32,367 nucleotides of DNA from a virus. The stretch covers positions 1-32,367 of IMG/VR virus record IMGVR_UViG_3300025652_000287. One strand, written 5' to 3'. The translations under genes and the position numbers were made by a program. The notes below the pieces were generated by a model. The model was not told the DNA's origin. It worked only from the letters and a program-made list of their open reading frames with translations, and ran no database searches. Of this stretch, positions 1 to 8,496 are shown piece after piece (position 1 is the first letter of the stretch; every line of letters starts with the position of its first letter).

Positions 1-94
1 CTTTTGCGTCACATTCTGCAAAAAAGATTTGATTATCAATTAGTTAAAGAGTTAATAATCAAAATAATAGTGTTTTTAAAATGAAAGAGTCCTA

Positions 95-1618
95 TTACTT
101 ATTAGAAGACCTTAGTCCTAAGGTGCGATTAACCCGTCTTTTATAAGCGTTTTTAAATAAAGAATAGATAGGTGCATCATTAGCATCTGATAAGTCAGTA
201 GCGTGTTGGCGCAAAACTTTAGCCGTAGCTTTTTCACTTGATTTATCTTTTTTGATTTCTCCTCCGCTGCCTATTTTTGTTTTGGCGTGTTTCATAGAGA
301 TATACAATTCTGGACAATTCGATTTATTCATTTTGTAGGCAGGCAAATTTGGATGGTCTCCTTTAAATATAGCTTCCCATATAGCGTGCTTAATTTCATG
401 CTGAGGATTATTCATGCCATTAGATAGGAGACGAACTTTCCATCCTAGACCTTGTAGTAGTTTTTGCGCTTGCTGCGCTCTGGTATATCGAGTATTTCCA
501 GTTTGGTGATTTCCACCTAAATCGTAGAATAAAATAATTTCTTTGCAGTCGTGGTATTGATAATATTTAGCGATGTCTCGAAAAAGATCATCCTGCATTT
601 TTTGTTCAGAGCCTAAGACATAGAAAGATTTGAGCGTTCTGTATTCGTTAATGCTTCGTAGATTTTGATTTACAGATGCACAATTGATGGCAGCGCCCCA
701 ATCGACACCTAATATAAGTGGCATACCTTTGGTAAGGTCGCCATCTCCACGGCAGTCTATTTTATTACCATGGGTTTCGTAATGACTATAATTATAATTA
801 GAGTAGCAATGTGAATCTATATCGAATAATCCATAAAATCCGTCTTTGGTAAACTTCGGGCGTTTGTTCTTATACTCTGCCTCATAGACCCAATGAGCAT
901 AAGCGTTTATCTCTGCCTCTTCTAAATATTCATCTCTTAAATTCTCCATGTTCCACTCGCATGTGGCAGATATGAAATTAATTTTTTCGGGTTGGCGTTC
1001 TGCTTTTTCTTCAAAATCAACGAACCATTGACCTTCAGGAGTGAGTGGAGTGGAACTCGTATAGAATCGACTACCAAAATAAGGAGCGCTTTTAAAAGCT
1101 TTTTTATTTGTTCCTCTTAATGTTGGGTCTGTATTTTCTTGGAGCTTGTTTCCTGCTAAAATGCCCGCTTCGTCTCCGTCTATCCAATCTGAATTTAATC
1201 CTCTTCCATCGCCCGGCACATCATGCGATATAAGGTGAACGCCTGTTCCATTCCAAAAAGTAATATATCTATTATAATTTTCTGGCGGCTGGTAGGCTCT
1301 ACCCCACGAGGAGCGCCAAGCTCGTGGTGGCTGCTTACCAATAAAATAATGGAGGTCTTTATAGATACCGAACATTTCCAAACCTTGCACCAGTGAAGGA
1401 ACTATCCGAGTTAAAATAAATTGATAAGTCGGGCCGATAAATAAGCCTGTACTTCGAGGCATACTTGAAACGATTTTTAACCACCGATAACCTCTCATTG
1501 TAGTTTTTCCAGTTCCCCGCCCCCATTCTAACAAGAGGTAGGTTGCTAGACTTTTAGCAGCCAACATCTGGGGTACATTTAGCTGTACGCTTTTTTTTCG
1601 GTTGCCGACTTGGCGCAT
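95..1618 (-). CDS. terL: Phage terminase large subunit (ATPase and nuclease)
   Basis: Packaging motor that pumps DNA into the prohead and cuts the concatemer. A Walker A motif GRGTGKTT lies at residues 33-40 of the form starting at 1618. It is followed by a Walker B-like segment 'SDWIDGDEAG' and a C-terminal RNase H-fold nuclease with acidic motifs 'LGVDWGAA', 'FYDLGGNH' and 'LSDANDAP'. The frame is open to an ATG at 1735, but that start overlaps the upstream gene by 98 nt. The ATG at 1618 lies 19 nt after that gene's stop, follows a GAGAG stretch and keeps every ATPase motif, so I prefer it. It is the last gene of the unit that begins at 3880. Function is near certain; the start is less so. 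Confidence 0.93.
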   Translation of the reverse strand: MRQVGNRKKSVQLNVPQMLAAKSLATYLLLEWGRGTGKTTMRGYRWLKIVSSMPRSTGLFIGPTYQFILTRIVPSLVQGLEMFGIYKDLHYFIGKQPPRAWRSSWGRAYQPPENYNRYITFWNGTGVHLISHDVPGDGRGLNSDWIDGDEAGILAGNKLQENTDPTLRGTNKKAFKSAPYFGSRFYTSSTPLTPEGQWFVDFEEKAERQPEKINFISATCEWNMENLRDEYLEEAEINAYAHWVYEAEYKNKRPKFTKDGFYGLFDIDSHCYSNYNYSHYETHGNKIDCRGDGDLTKGMPLILGVDWGAAINCASVNQNLRSINEYRTLKSFYVLGSEQKMQDDLFRDIAKYYQYHDCKEIILFYDLGGNHQTGNTRYTRAQQAQKLLQGLGWKVRLLSNGMNNPQHEIKHAIWEAIFKGDHPNLPAYKMNKSNCPELYISMKHAKTKIGSGGEIKKDKSSEKATAKVLRQHATDLSDANDAPIYSLFKNAYKRRVNRTLGLRSSNK

Positions 1619-1637
1619 TAAGCTCTCATAGTCGCCA

Positions 1638-2237
1638 CTATTCTTCTTGTGAAGTCTGCCGATTTGCTCTTTCAGGAGTAGCTCCTCCCTCGGTGTTAAG
1701 GATTTCTTCGTGTTCGATGTCTTCAACATAATCATTTAGGTTAATACTGCCTTTGGATAAGAATTTATCTAGTTTATTTTCCATCGCTTCAGGGAGAACC
1801 GCGACAACTATGGACGGTTGTAGCTTCTCAAAATCTGGTAGGTCAGCGGTGTCTCGGTCTAATCCCTGCACTTTTATCATTTTGTCAATAGCTTGAGCCA
1901 TTGCTTTATAATCTCCGTTTTTTGCAGCGAGTTGGTAAGTTTTGATAGCGTACTCATAAACAATTTGACGAATGCCCTCTTTATTACTTTCTAGTACATT
2001 CCCGAACAACTTGAGGGCGTTATTGATGTCTCGATAGGCACTTGCTTCGCTATATTGATATTTGTCTTTTAATAAAGGGATTGCTTGTTGGACGCTGTGA
2101 TAATTGGTTAATAAAGAGAATGCAGCCGATAACCTTTGCCGCATTTCTTCATGCTTTGGTGTTAGTGTTGTCCCGTTTAAGTAGTGGTCTCGGATGGCTA
2201 TAAGGACATCTTGCTTATTTCTTGAAGTTACATTCAT
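1638..2237 (-). CDS. Probable terminase small subunit
   Basis: A 199-aa protein immediately upstream of the large terminase, the usual place of the small subunit that recognises packaging DNA and delivers it to the motor. The N-terminal half is helical with a possible DNA-binding helix pair ('KYQYSEASAYRDINNALKLF'). The middle is an oligomerisation-type helical region and the C-terminal 40 residues are acidic, as expected for a portion that contacts the large subunit. I do not see a named family signature, so the call rests mainly on gene order, size and helical character. It follows the methyltransferase gene after only 7 nt, so the two are co-transcribed. Confidence 0.6.
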   Translation of the reverse strand: MNVTSRNKQDVLIAIRDHYLNGTTLTPKHEEMRQRLSAAFSLLTNYHSVQQAIPLLKDKYQYSEASAYRDINNALKLFGNVLESNKEGIRQIVYEYAIKTYQLAAKNGDYKAMAQAIDKMIKVQGLDRDTADLPDFEKLQPSIVVAVLPEAMENKLDKFLSKGSINLNDYVEDIEHEEILNTEGGATPERANRQTSQEE

Positions 2238-2244
2238 CTCTTTT

Positions 2245-3300
2245 TTATCTTATGTTTTTTAACCATTGCAAATTGATTTGATTTGCTATTTGTGCTATCA
2301 TTATTGGAGGCACGCTCATCCCTACTAAGTATTGTGGTAATGAACCATTAAAATTATAATCTAATGGATAAGACCCGACTTGTATAGCTTCACTATCTGT
2401 CAATCCAGCCTTATCTCTCTCTTTAAATAGATCATGCTGATTCTGACTAGTAAGGGTATCACAAACATTTTTTTCAAATATTAATCTTCTTGAAAAACCT
2501 TTTCGTTTTCCAAACGATTCATAGTATTTACCGAAATCTGGTTCATTGTTCTTTATGCACCAATTTATTCCTTTTAACATTTCGGCATTAGGTGAAAATA
2601 AATCTCCAAATAAATTTTCAATAAATCTAAAAGCAATGGGTTTCTCATTAAAATCTAATTTTAGTTTTGGTAAATCAAAATCATTCCTTAATCCTATAAA
2701 AAACACCCGTTCTCTTTTTTGTGGTACACCCATACTAGCAGCATTCAATAAGAACAATTGAACATTATATCCTGCTTTTGTGAATTCCTTGTTTATCTTC
2801 TTCGCATAAGCTTTAGCATTTCCTTGAATTAATCCTTTTACGTTCTCTAATAGAGCTACCTTAGGTCTTAATTTTTTGATAGTCTTTACATATTCAAAAA
2901 CTAAATCATCTAATCTTTGCTTTTTTTGCCCTTCTTTAAAAACTTTATTTTTCCCCCATGCTTTCTCTCTACTTCCCGCTAGACTGAACGAACTACAAGG
3001 AGGAGAGCCGTCTAAAATATCTAAATCATATAATTTTTTTGGTAAATCTTCCCGCTGGTTAAACACCCTTATATCTTCTATAAATAAATATTTAGATTTA
3101 TGATTAGCCTTATAAATAGCGGCTACTTTTGGGTCTATCTCTACCCCTCCTAGATGCTCATACCCTGCTAGTTTATAGCCCATAGAAGAACCACCACCAC
3201 AAATGAAAGTACCAAAAACTTTGCTGTTATGTTTAGTTATTCCTTTTGCTGGATAACCATCTTTTAACCACCATTTATAAGGAAATTTATACTCATCCAT
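2245..3300 (-). CDS. DNA cytosine-C5 methyltransferase (Dcm-like)
   Basis: Transfers methyl from S-adenosylmethionine to C5 of cytosine in a short DNA target. The conserved blocks occur in order: motif I 'FICGGGSSMGYKLAGYEHLG', motif IV with the catalytic Cys in 'DGSPPCSSFSLAG', motif VI 'ENVKG', motif VIII 'QKRERVFFIG', and a motif X-like end 'GMSVPPIMIAQIANQI'. The region between VIII and X is shorter than in many restriction-linked enzymes. No restriction endonuclease lies next to it, so it is an orphan enzyme, probably protecting phage DNA from host restriction. Its start overlaps the end of the ParB-like gene by 8 nt, indicating translational coupling. The recognition site cannot be read from the sequence. 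Confidence 0.93.
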   Translation of the reverse strand: MDEYKFPYKWWLKDGYPAKGITKHNSKVFGTFICGGGSSMGYKLAGYEHLGGVEIDPKVAAIYKANHKSKYLFIEDIRVFNQREDLPKKLYDLDILDGSPPCSSFSLAGSREKAWGKNKVFKEGQKKQRLDDLVFEYVKTIKKLRPKVALLENVKGLIQGNAKAYAKKINKEFTKAGYNVQLFLLNAASMGVPQKRERVFFIGLRNDFDLPKLKLDFNEKPIAFRFIENLFGDLFSPNAEMLKGINWCIKNNEPDFGKYYESFGKRKGFSRRLIFEKNVCDTLTSQNQHDLFKERDKAGLTDSEAIQVGSYPLDYNFNGSLPQYLVGMSVPPIMIAQIANQINLQWLKNIR

Positions 3301-3880
3301 TGAATAGTCCTTTTTCTTTTAGAATGTTCCAGAAATTATCTTCAATACTCCCATTACCTTGATTTAAAACCATTATTATCTGCTCATACCTTTCTATATC
3401 ATAACTTAAAACAATTGTTATTTTTTCGCCAAATCCATCAATATCTATCTCTTTATTCTTATCAGAATAATCTAAATTTAAACCATCTATTTCCTTTAAC
3501 ACATCTGGCATCAGCCCCAACTCTCCCAAATCCACCACCTCCTCAAATACTTCTGCTAACTTCTCTACATCCCAAATACCAACATGCGTATTAGAAGTAA
3601 TATTATACTCCTTCAATTCCTGCTCTGTCAATTCACGATTAGGGATTCTTACATCAATCTCTTCTGTACCTCTACCAACGTCCATTAAAATATGAACTCG
3701 CTGGTTGCCAGCTACAAGGGTGTTATCGGTGTTAATAACAGGGATTTCGACAAGATTGAATTTTTCGAGACTAGCTACTAGTTTTGCTTTTGCCTTCTCT
3801 GTCAGTTTTCGAGGATTATAATCCAAGGTTACTAAATCCATGACTTTTCGCTTGACAGTTGTCCATTCTAATTTTTTCAT
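3293..3880 (-). CDS. ParB/sulfiredoxin-fold protein coupled to the methyltransferase
   Basis: A 195-aa protein with an N-terminal ParB-like domain: 'LDYNPRKLTEKAKAKLVASL' (about residues 19-38), then 'NTLVAGNQRVHILMDVG', where AGNQR corresponds to the GxxR nucleotide-binding box. No HTH centromere-binding domain follows, so plasmid-type partition is unlikely. ParB-fold proteins beside DNA methyltransferases are common in phage genomes, and the 8-nt overlap supports joint function in DNA modification. The start is fixed by a promoter whose TTTG ends 4 nt before the ATG (3885-3920), which implies a leaderless transcript. The C-terminal 60 residues are acidic and unassigned. Confidence 0.8.
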   Translation of the reverse strand: MKKLEWTTVKRKVMDLVTLDYNPRKLTEKAKAKLVASLEKFNLVEIPVINTDNTLVAGNQRVHILMDVGRGTEEIDVRIPNRELTEQELKEYNITSNTHVGIWDVEKLAEVFEEVVDLGELGLMPDVLKEIDGLNLDYSDKNKEIDIDGFGEKITIVLSYDIERYEQIIMVLNQGNGSIEDNFWNILKEKGLFNG

Positions 3881-3884
3881 AAGT

Positions 3885-3920
3885 CAAAAATAGCTCCTGT
3901 AATTGCACCACGTAAGGACA
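3885..3920 (-). promoter_or_regulatory. Phage late promoter for the ParB/methyltransferase/terminase unit
   Basis: On the minus strand: a T-run, TGTCCT (3920-3915), 26 nt, then TTTG (3888-3885) within TATTTTTG, and 4 nt to the ATG at 3880. It matches six other late starts in the window in both boxes and spacing. Confidence 0.75.
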
Positions 3921-3927
3921 TAAAAAA

Positions 3928-4230
3928 CTATTCATTCAAACCCAACTCATTATCCATCCGTTTTTTAGTTTTCTTTATAGCTCTTTTCATACTCCTAGCC
4001 AAAATAATAGCTTTATCATTTGGATTATAACTATCAATTTTTAATTGAGTAATTTTCTCCTTACTATCAATCCTAAAAGCCAATTGACCAGCTTTTAATT
4101 TAATTAAATTATCCTTTCTAGGCGGTATATAGACTGGTTTGTCGTCAAAATAAGGTATAGAACCCTCAACTCTAGACAATATAGCCGCAGCGAATAACAT
4201 CTCAAAAATTCTACGATGATTAAGGTGCAT
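3928..4230 (-). CDS. Small basic phage protein of unknown function
   Basis: A 100-aa protein I do not recognise. A short hydrophobic N-terminal helix ('IFEMLFAAAILSRV') is followed by a beta-rich middle and a strongly basic helix near the C-terminus ('SMKRAIKKTKKRM') that could bind nucleic acid. It follows the 234-aa gene after 18 nt, and the next promoter lies just beyond its stop, so it is probably the second and last gene of a two-gene late unit starting at 4953. Its place between head genes and packaging genes suggests a morphogenesis or DNA-handling role, but that is only context. Confidence 0.65.
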   Translation of the reverse strand: MHLNHRRIFEMLFAAAILSRVEGSIPYFDDKPVYIPPRKDNLIKLKAGQLAFRIDSKEKITQLKIDSYNPNDKAIILARSMKRAIKKTKKRMDNELGLNE

Positions 4231-4248
4231 AGTAAATTTATTATTTAG

Positions 4249-4953
4249 TTAATTCAAATCCAACTCATTCTCCAACCCCCGCAACTCCAATTCATAATCC
4301 AACAACTGTTTATCCCTTTTAGCTTTATCAGCCGCCGACAATTTACCCTCCAACTTCTTCCTTAAACGACTGATTTTTGTTCGTAAATTTAATGCTCGAA
4401 AGATTTTAATTTTTGTCTCCTTCACAACATGCGAAACCTTCGCTCCCCCAGGCACCGTTCCATCCTGCTCATAGCTACGAATGCTATCGTATATATCATC
4501 AAGAGCTGGTGTGATGTCTTCCATGATTTCCTTGGCTAATTCGTGTCGTTGTTGGTCAGAAATAGCAATCTGCATCATTCCTTTAGCCAATGCGTACCTA
4601 TCCCACCATGCTTTTGACCTCGCACGTAAAACAGCGATAGCAGTAGGTTCATTGAGGCGTTCCTGAGCGATTCGCTTGGCGTCGGCTAATTGGGCTTTAT
4701 TTGACGGCTTCTCCTGCATTTCCTGCTCGATGGTGGGTATTTCTATCAAATGCTCCCGATTCGCCTTCAGATACGCTAATAGGGCATGTTCTAGCGTCCC
4801 TTTTGCTCTGTTTGGCACTACCGAAAGTCCAACATAAGACTGCAAACTAGTTAACGTTTTAGGCATAAAAGCAGTCCGAGCTAATAAGGTATAGCCCATC
4901 CCGAACACTTTACCTCTTTGAAACCAATGCTGTATTTCTGATATTAAGGTCAT
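4249..4953 (-). CDS. Helical phage protein of unknown function
   Basis: A 234-aa protein predicted to be almost wholly alpha-helical. A tryptophan-containing N-terminus ('IQHWFQRGKVFGMGYTLLAR') leads to long charged helices and a C-terminal coiled coil ('ISRLRKKLEGKLSAADKAKR'). No catalytic motif is visible. The start lies 4 nt after the TTTG of a late promoter (4958-4993), just downstream of the terminator that closes the capsid unit, so the gene heads a new transcription unit and is probably leaderless. Its late timing and place between tail-like genes and terminase suggest an assembly chaperone or scaffold-type role; I cannot confirm this. Confidence 0.7.
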   Translation of the reverse strand: MTLISEIQHWFQRGKVFGMGYTLLARTAFMPKTLTSLQSYVGLSVVPNRAKGTLEHALLAYLKANREHLIEIPTIEQEMQEKPSNKAQLADAKRIAQERLNEPTAIAVLRARSKAWWDRYALAKGMMQIAISDQQRHELAKEIMEDITPALDDIYDSIRSYEQDGTVPGGAKVSHVVKETKIKIFRALNLRTKISRLRKKLEGKLSAADKAKRDKQLLDYELELRGLENELDLN

Positions 4954-4957
4954 ATAA

Positions 4958-4993
4958 CAAAATTAGGGGTTACAATTGCGATTAACCAAGACA
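4958..4993 (-). promoter_or_regulatory. Phage late promoter for the 234-aa gene
   Basis: On the minus strand: TGTCTT (4993-4988, one change from TGTCCT), 26 nt, then TTTG (4961-4958) within TAATTTTG, and 4 nt to the ATG at 4953. The T-run upstream is shared with the terminator that closes the preceding unit. Confidence 0.65.
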
Positions 4994-5033
4994 AAAAAAA
5001 GCCCAACACCTGAATAGATGTGGGCTTTTTTAA
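4994..5033 (-). terminator. Intrinsic terminator closing the capsid unit
   Basis: Stem GCCCA (5001-5005) with TGGGC (5021-5025), extended by ACA/TGT pairs across one bulge, flanked by A-runs and T-runs on both sides so it can act in both directions. It lies after the 61-aa gene. Confidence 0.8.
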
Positions 5034-5059
5034 AATACGGACTTTTACCTCTAAGCGGT

Positions 5060-5245
5060 TTATTCAGTCTCTTCTGGTTTCGCTTTCTTGGTGGCTTTTA
5101 GATATGGGAAACCTTTTGCTATCAAGCTCGCTGCTTGCTTTTCGGTAAGGGTATCGAGGTTAATCGTTCCCCATTTTCCGAATGCGCAGAGTTGCCCCCA
5201 TTTCCAACCAACCAAGCGAAACCCTTTTGTTTTTAATTTAGGCAT
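5060..5245 (-). CDS. Small conserved-type phage structural-module protein
   Basis: A 61-aa protein with a compact N-terminal half rich in Trp and Gly ('LVGWKWGQLCAFGKWG') and a helix 'LTEKQAASLIAKGFPYLK', followed by a Lys/Glu-rich tail. The helix and 'GFPYL' turn resemble short proteins that I recall from head-tail modules of Bacteroidota phages; this is a weak memory-based match. It follows the 184-aa structural gene after 3 nt and is the last gene before a clear intrinsic terminator at 4994-5033. It therefore closes the capsid transcription unit. Confidence 0.7.
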   Translation of the reverse strand: MPKLKTKGFRLVGWKWGQLCAFGKWGTINLDTLTEKQAASLIAKGFPYLKATKKAKPEETE

Positions 5246-5248
5246 AGC

Positions 5249-5803
5249 TTATGCGTTTGGTGTCTGATTAATGGCTAAAGCGCTGTCATACTTGAAAGGA
5301 ATTTTGCCTGTATCGTCGCCGATTACAAAGCTGATTGCTTTGGTGTCTCCCGGACCTTTTCCACCATCTCCAGAAATTTCCTTAGCATAGGCTGGGTCTT
5401 CATAAGTACCATACACTACAGGATGGTCGTCGGTTCTATCCTTAATCATAAACATCCAGCAGCCAGAAGCCAAGCATTCTGCAAATTCCCGATTCTCTGC
5501 ATCTAAACCCGCTAACATAAAGGCTTGACCATTCTCGAAAGAACGACCGCCTCTTTCACCGACCATAGCGAAGGTCTCTTGTCCCGAATTAGCAATGATA
5601 GGAATCGTTCGCCAATAGCCTTTAGCCACAACCGCAGAAAGCGACCACGCTTCCGCATATATTTTGGTATTACCTGCTACCGAACCATCCCCTACTGCTG
5701 GAGTAGCCAAAACTTCCTCCGCTGGAATAGCGTACAGGATAGCCTTGTTACCCGGAGGGTTTGGCGTGCCACACTTCTTAGTTAAATTTTTTAAATCGCA
5801 CAT
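5249..5803 (-). CDS. Putative phage structural protein, possibly tail tube
   Basis: A 184-aa protein with predicted beta-rich content, many Gly, Ala and Asp residues and no membrane segment or enzyme motif, typical of an abundant virion protein. It lies in the same unit as and downstream of the major capsid gene, where many siphophages carry the major tail (tube) protein or a head-tail component. The size suits a tube protein. The segment 'ENREFAECLASGCWMFMIKD' contains paired Cys residues of unknown role. Tail tube is my best guess from size, composition and context; no diagnostic motif is visible. Confidence 0.6.
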   Translation of the reverse strand: MCDLKNLTKKCGTPNPPGNKAILYAIPAEEVLATPAVGDGSVAGNTKIYAEAWSLSAVVAKGYWRTIPIIANSGQETFAMVGERGGRSFENGQAFMLAGLDAENREFAECLASGCWMFMIKDRTDDHPVVYGTYEDPAYAKEISGDGGKGPGDTKAISFVIGDDTGKIPFKYDSALAINQTPNA

Positions 5804-5865
5804 ATTATGGTTGATTAGTTTTTAATAATTATTGAAAATTTTCAACACCCCTTACTAGTTGGCGA

Positions 5866-6240
5866 TTATTTCAAGAAGCCTGCGCCAATCTTAGCGTAAT
5901 GGGTTAATAAAGCCTGAGCAGCTTCTTTACTCAGTTCCTTCAAAAGAGGGAATTTGACCAATAAGGCAGGAGATGGCGCATCCCCATTAGCGATTTGCAA
6001 AACGCCTTCAGACGATACAATCTGTCCATTCAATAAACGCACTTTTGCGCTACCATCGACAAATTCTACTTTCTTGGTCTTTTGCTTACCAGTCGCATCA
6101 TCTTTCCATTTGGCGGTATAACTGCCAGATACAGGCATGGCAACCACGCCTTTATCTTTCGCCCGAGTCAACGCCTTTTTTGATTCAGCAAGTTCTTTTT
6201 GGAGTTGTAGAATCTGCTCTTCTGCTGTTAATTCAGCCAT
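5866..6240 (-). CDS. Small phage protein with coiled-coil start, unknown role
   Basis: A 124-aa protein directly after the major capsid gene. Residues 4-30 form a charged coiled coil ('EEQILQLQKELAESKKALTR'). A short beta-rich domain follows ('GSYTAKWKDDATGKQKTKKV') and the C-terminus is a helical segment rich in Leu and Ala. The position fits a capsid accessory or decoration protein, but I do not recognise the family. A 10-bp-stem hairpin at 6272-6301, between this gene and the capsid gene, might adjust the amount of transcript that continues into it. Confidence 0.65.
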   Translation of the reverse strand: MAELTAEEQILQLQKELAESKKALTRAKDKGVVAMPVSGSYTAKWKDDATGKQKTKKVEFVDGSAKVRLLNGQIVSSEGVLQIANGDAPSPALLVKFPLLKELSKEAAQALLTHYAKIGAGFLK

Positions 6241-6271
6241 ATCAATAAGTTTTTGAATAATATTTTTAAAG

Positions 6272-6301
6272 AGTAGTAGCTACATAAAAGCAGCTACTAC
6301 T
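6272..6301 (-). other. Hairpin between capsid and next gene
   Basis: Perfect 10-bp arms AGTAGTAGCT / AGCTACTACT with a 10-nt loop, 33 nt after the capsid stop. No proper U-tract follows, so attenuation or mRNA stabilisation is more likely than full termination. Confidence 0.5.
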
Positions 6302-6334
6302 ATATTGATTATACACCCGATTACGTTACTAAAT

Positions 6335-7291
6335 TTATACTTGGTCGTTCACAAACATATTCTCCCAGTATTCTACCCCATAAAATCGGTAAAATTCGGT
6401 TAACCCCTTCAAAATTCGCTCATCTGCTTCCCACCGGATAGCTGGATAAGTTGGGTAACCAATTCGAGTTCCCCAAATCATGTTACTCATGCTTGATGGG
6501 TTGAAAATGATTCGATTAGAACCTTCCATCGCTGCGACACCTACGATTCGTTTGTTCGTTGCCTCCACTCTCAAGTCTGAGTTCTGATTCCCCATGTTAG
6601 AGTTACCTGTACCAAACTTGTCTCTAAAATCTCTGTAATAAGTTCGAGCATTCGATTTGCTCATAAAAATATCGCCATTCAAATCTCTGTATGGTTGCGG
6701 AATCGCATCACACCAAGTTTCAATTTGGTTGACCATCGTGTTGGCCACAAAAGCACCAGTAGCAATCGGCACTAAATCAGTAGCCGTTACAGCATCCGCA
6801 ATCTTCTTCGCAAACCCATCTACAGAAGTATTCGATGCTCCAGCTGTACCAGCAACAGGCGCAGCGTATACCCCATTATAGGAATTGGAGTTCATTTCCT
6901 CGATAGCTTTCGGGAGCATGACCTGCTCATAGATGTATCGTGCGAACGTCCACTCCAATGGATTTTTTCCAATCTCGTGCCATTCTACTTTCCAACTATT
7001 CCAGAATTTTTCTAAATCGTCAGCCGTCAACTGGATGTCGATTTTGATTTTCTGCAATTTGTTTTCAACAGCGTTGAAAGTTGGATTGCCCTTTGGCGTA
7101 AACTGCCATTGGTAAGATTGCACCACTTCAGACACCGCCACGTTGGGCGAACTGTAGGTATTATCACAAGCTCTAGGAGACAAAAGCGTCTCAAACTCCA
7201 AGCCTTGGCGCATTTTCTGCTGAATGGCTGGATTATATGCAACTGCGTAGCGGTTTAGCGTATCTGCATTTGCGTCTAAATTAATAGTCAT
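6335..7291 (-). CDS. Major capsid protein (HK97-fold type)
   Basis: A 318-aa protein directly downstream of the protease-scaffold gene, the usual order for HK97-like capsid genes. The sequence suits a shell protein: a long N-terminal arm, a helix corresponding to a spine helix ('IQLTADDLEKFWNSWKVEWH'), an Ala/Gly/Thr-rich central part, and a C-terminal domain with 'IFNPSSMSNMIWGTRIGYPT' followed by 'YRFYGVEYWENMFVN'. No membrane segment or enzyme motif is present. The leader is AT-rich with no late-promoter box, so the gene is probably expressed from the upstream promoter at 9006-9041. Confidence comes from order and composition together. Confidence 0.85.
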   Translation of the reverse strand: MTINLDANADTLNRYAVAYNPAIQQKMRQGLEFETLLSPRACDNTYSSPNVAVSEVVQSYQWQFTPKGNPTFNAVENKLQKIKIDIQLTADDLEKFWNSWKVEWHEIGKNPLEWTFARYIYEQVMLPKAIEEMNSNSYNGVYAAPVAGTAGASNTSVDGFAKKIADAVTATDLVPIATGAFVANTMVNQIETWCDAIPQPYRDLNGDIFMSKSNARTYYRDFRDKFGTGNSNMGNQNSDLRVEATNKRIVGVAAMEGSNRIIFNPSSMSNMIWGTRIGYPTYPAIRWEADERILKGLTEFYRFYGVEYWENMFVNDQV

Positions 7292-7353
7292 ATTGTTGCG
7301 TGTTTAGAAATTTTTCAAAAAAAAAGAATAAAAAATAACATGTACTAAAATCT

Positions 7354-7373
7354 AAAAAGAAGCCTAGCTTCTT
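7354..7373 (-). other. Small hairpin spanning the protease-scaffold stop codon
   Basis: Arms AAGAAGC and GCTTCTT enclose the stop codon, with TTTTAG following on the minus strand. It could weakly attenuate read-through into the capsid gene or stabilise the upstream mRNA. Confidence 0.35.
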
Positions 7374-8479
7374 CTAGAGAAAGGATTTCTCCATTCGTCA
7401 GCAGCTTTTGCATCTGCCATTGCTGCGGTATTCAAAGCAATCATCTCAGGCGACAAAGCATTCTCCCCTGGTTCTCCAGCAGGAGCAGCGACCTGCGAAG
7501 GCGCAGCGCCCGGTGTTTTCTTCAAAGTTTCATTCTCTGCTTTCAATGCGGCGTTTTCAGCTTGTACAGGGGTTAAGGCGGCGCTAATCATCTGAGCAAC
7601 TGATTCGGTAGTTAATTCTGGAGTCGGTGGTACTTCAGTAGTAGTAGGCGGAGCAGGAGCTGCGGTCAAAGTGGCTAACTGCTCGGCGGTGACTTCGCCT
7701 TTTTCAAGGGCTTGCTTGATAGTTTCGATATTCACGATTTCAAGTTTTTGATTAGGAATTATTCCAATTTGTTGGCGCACTTTGTCCATCACTTTGGAGA
7801 AAATATTCTTTTCGATTTTGCCCGTTTGGGCGAAAAATTGTACTAGTTGTGGGTGGCTCATTTGTTCGGCGTTTGGGATAGTGGCCTCGGCTTCGTAATC
7901 GTCGATTTGATTAACTAGACCAATCTCAAGCGCTTTATTGGCATCCATCCAATGGTCTTCGCCATCAAAATATTTGCTTTTTATATCGTCGATACTCATT
8001 TCTGTATCTGCGACAATTTGAGCAATGGCTGCGGAATTAAACACCTCCAAATTATCGGCTGCCGTTCTTAATGCTTTGGCGTTACCATATACGCCGCTTC
8101 TTGCATCATGCACCATTAATTTTCCATTCTGAGCAATATGTCTGTTCTCTTTTTTGGCAGACAGAAATAAAGCGAATGCATAACTGGCTGCTGTACCATC
8201 ACAGAAGGTGTGCAGCTCCATTTTACTATTTTTCATAGCGGCCATTATCCCATCCCCTTCCATGATATTTCCTCCAGGAGAATTGATTCGGACATTTAGT
8301 TGGGTACAACCCGCATCCTTCAATTCTTTGACGGCTTTCAATATATCAGCCGCTTGTAAACCTTCTTGGCTATGTCCATCGTACTCATATCCATATTGAC
8401 CAATGTATCCGTATAGATAAATTGTTCCCGTTTTCCCCTCTTGTTCCTTCATGACCTGAAATACTTTGTTAGCCTTCAT
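7364..8479 (-). CDS. ClpP-like prohead protease fused to a scaffold-like tail
   Basis: A 371-aa protein. Residues 15-195 are a ClpP-fold serine peptidase with 'RINSPGGNIMEGDGI', nucleophile Ser99 in 'GTAASYAFAL', His124 in 'MVHDARSG', and Asp175 in 'GEDHWMDANKA', aligned to the usual triad. The region from about 250 onward is Pro/Ala/Glu-rich with a coiled coil ('QAENAALKAENETLKK'), resembling a capsid scaffold. The protease would process itself and the capsid protein during prohead maturation, and the tail would guide shell assembly. It is co-transcribed with the capsid gene. A short hairpin spans the stop codon (7357-7373). Confidence 0.9.
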   Translation of the reverse strand: MKANKVFQVMKEQEGKTGTIYLYGYIGQYGYEYDGHSQEGLQAADILKAVKELKDAGCTQLNVRINSPGGNIMEGDGIMAAMKNSKMELHTFCDGTAASYAFALFLSAKKENRHIAQNGKLMVHDARSGVYGNAKALRTAADNLEVFNSAAIAQIVADTEMSIDDIKSKYFDGEDHWMDANKALEIGLVNQIDDYEAEATIPNAEQMSHPQLVQFFAQTGKIEKNIFSKVMDKVRQQIGIIPNQKLEIVNIETIKQALEKGEVTAEQLATLTAAPAPPTTTEVPPTPELTTESVAQMISAALTPVQAENAALKAENETLKKTPGAAPSQVAAPAGEPGENALSPEMIALNTAAMADAKAADEWRNPFSRRS

Positions 8480-8496
8480 ATTCGATATTGATTGAA

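Noticed and set aside
1-94. Left edge after the large terminase
   Set aside because: No start codon with a useful frame and no terminator-like hairpin was seen; nothing is called here.
2173-2208. TGTCCT within the small terminase gene
   Set aside because: No TTTG at the right distance; it is ordinary coding sequence.
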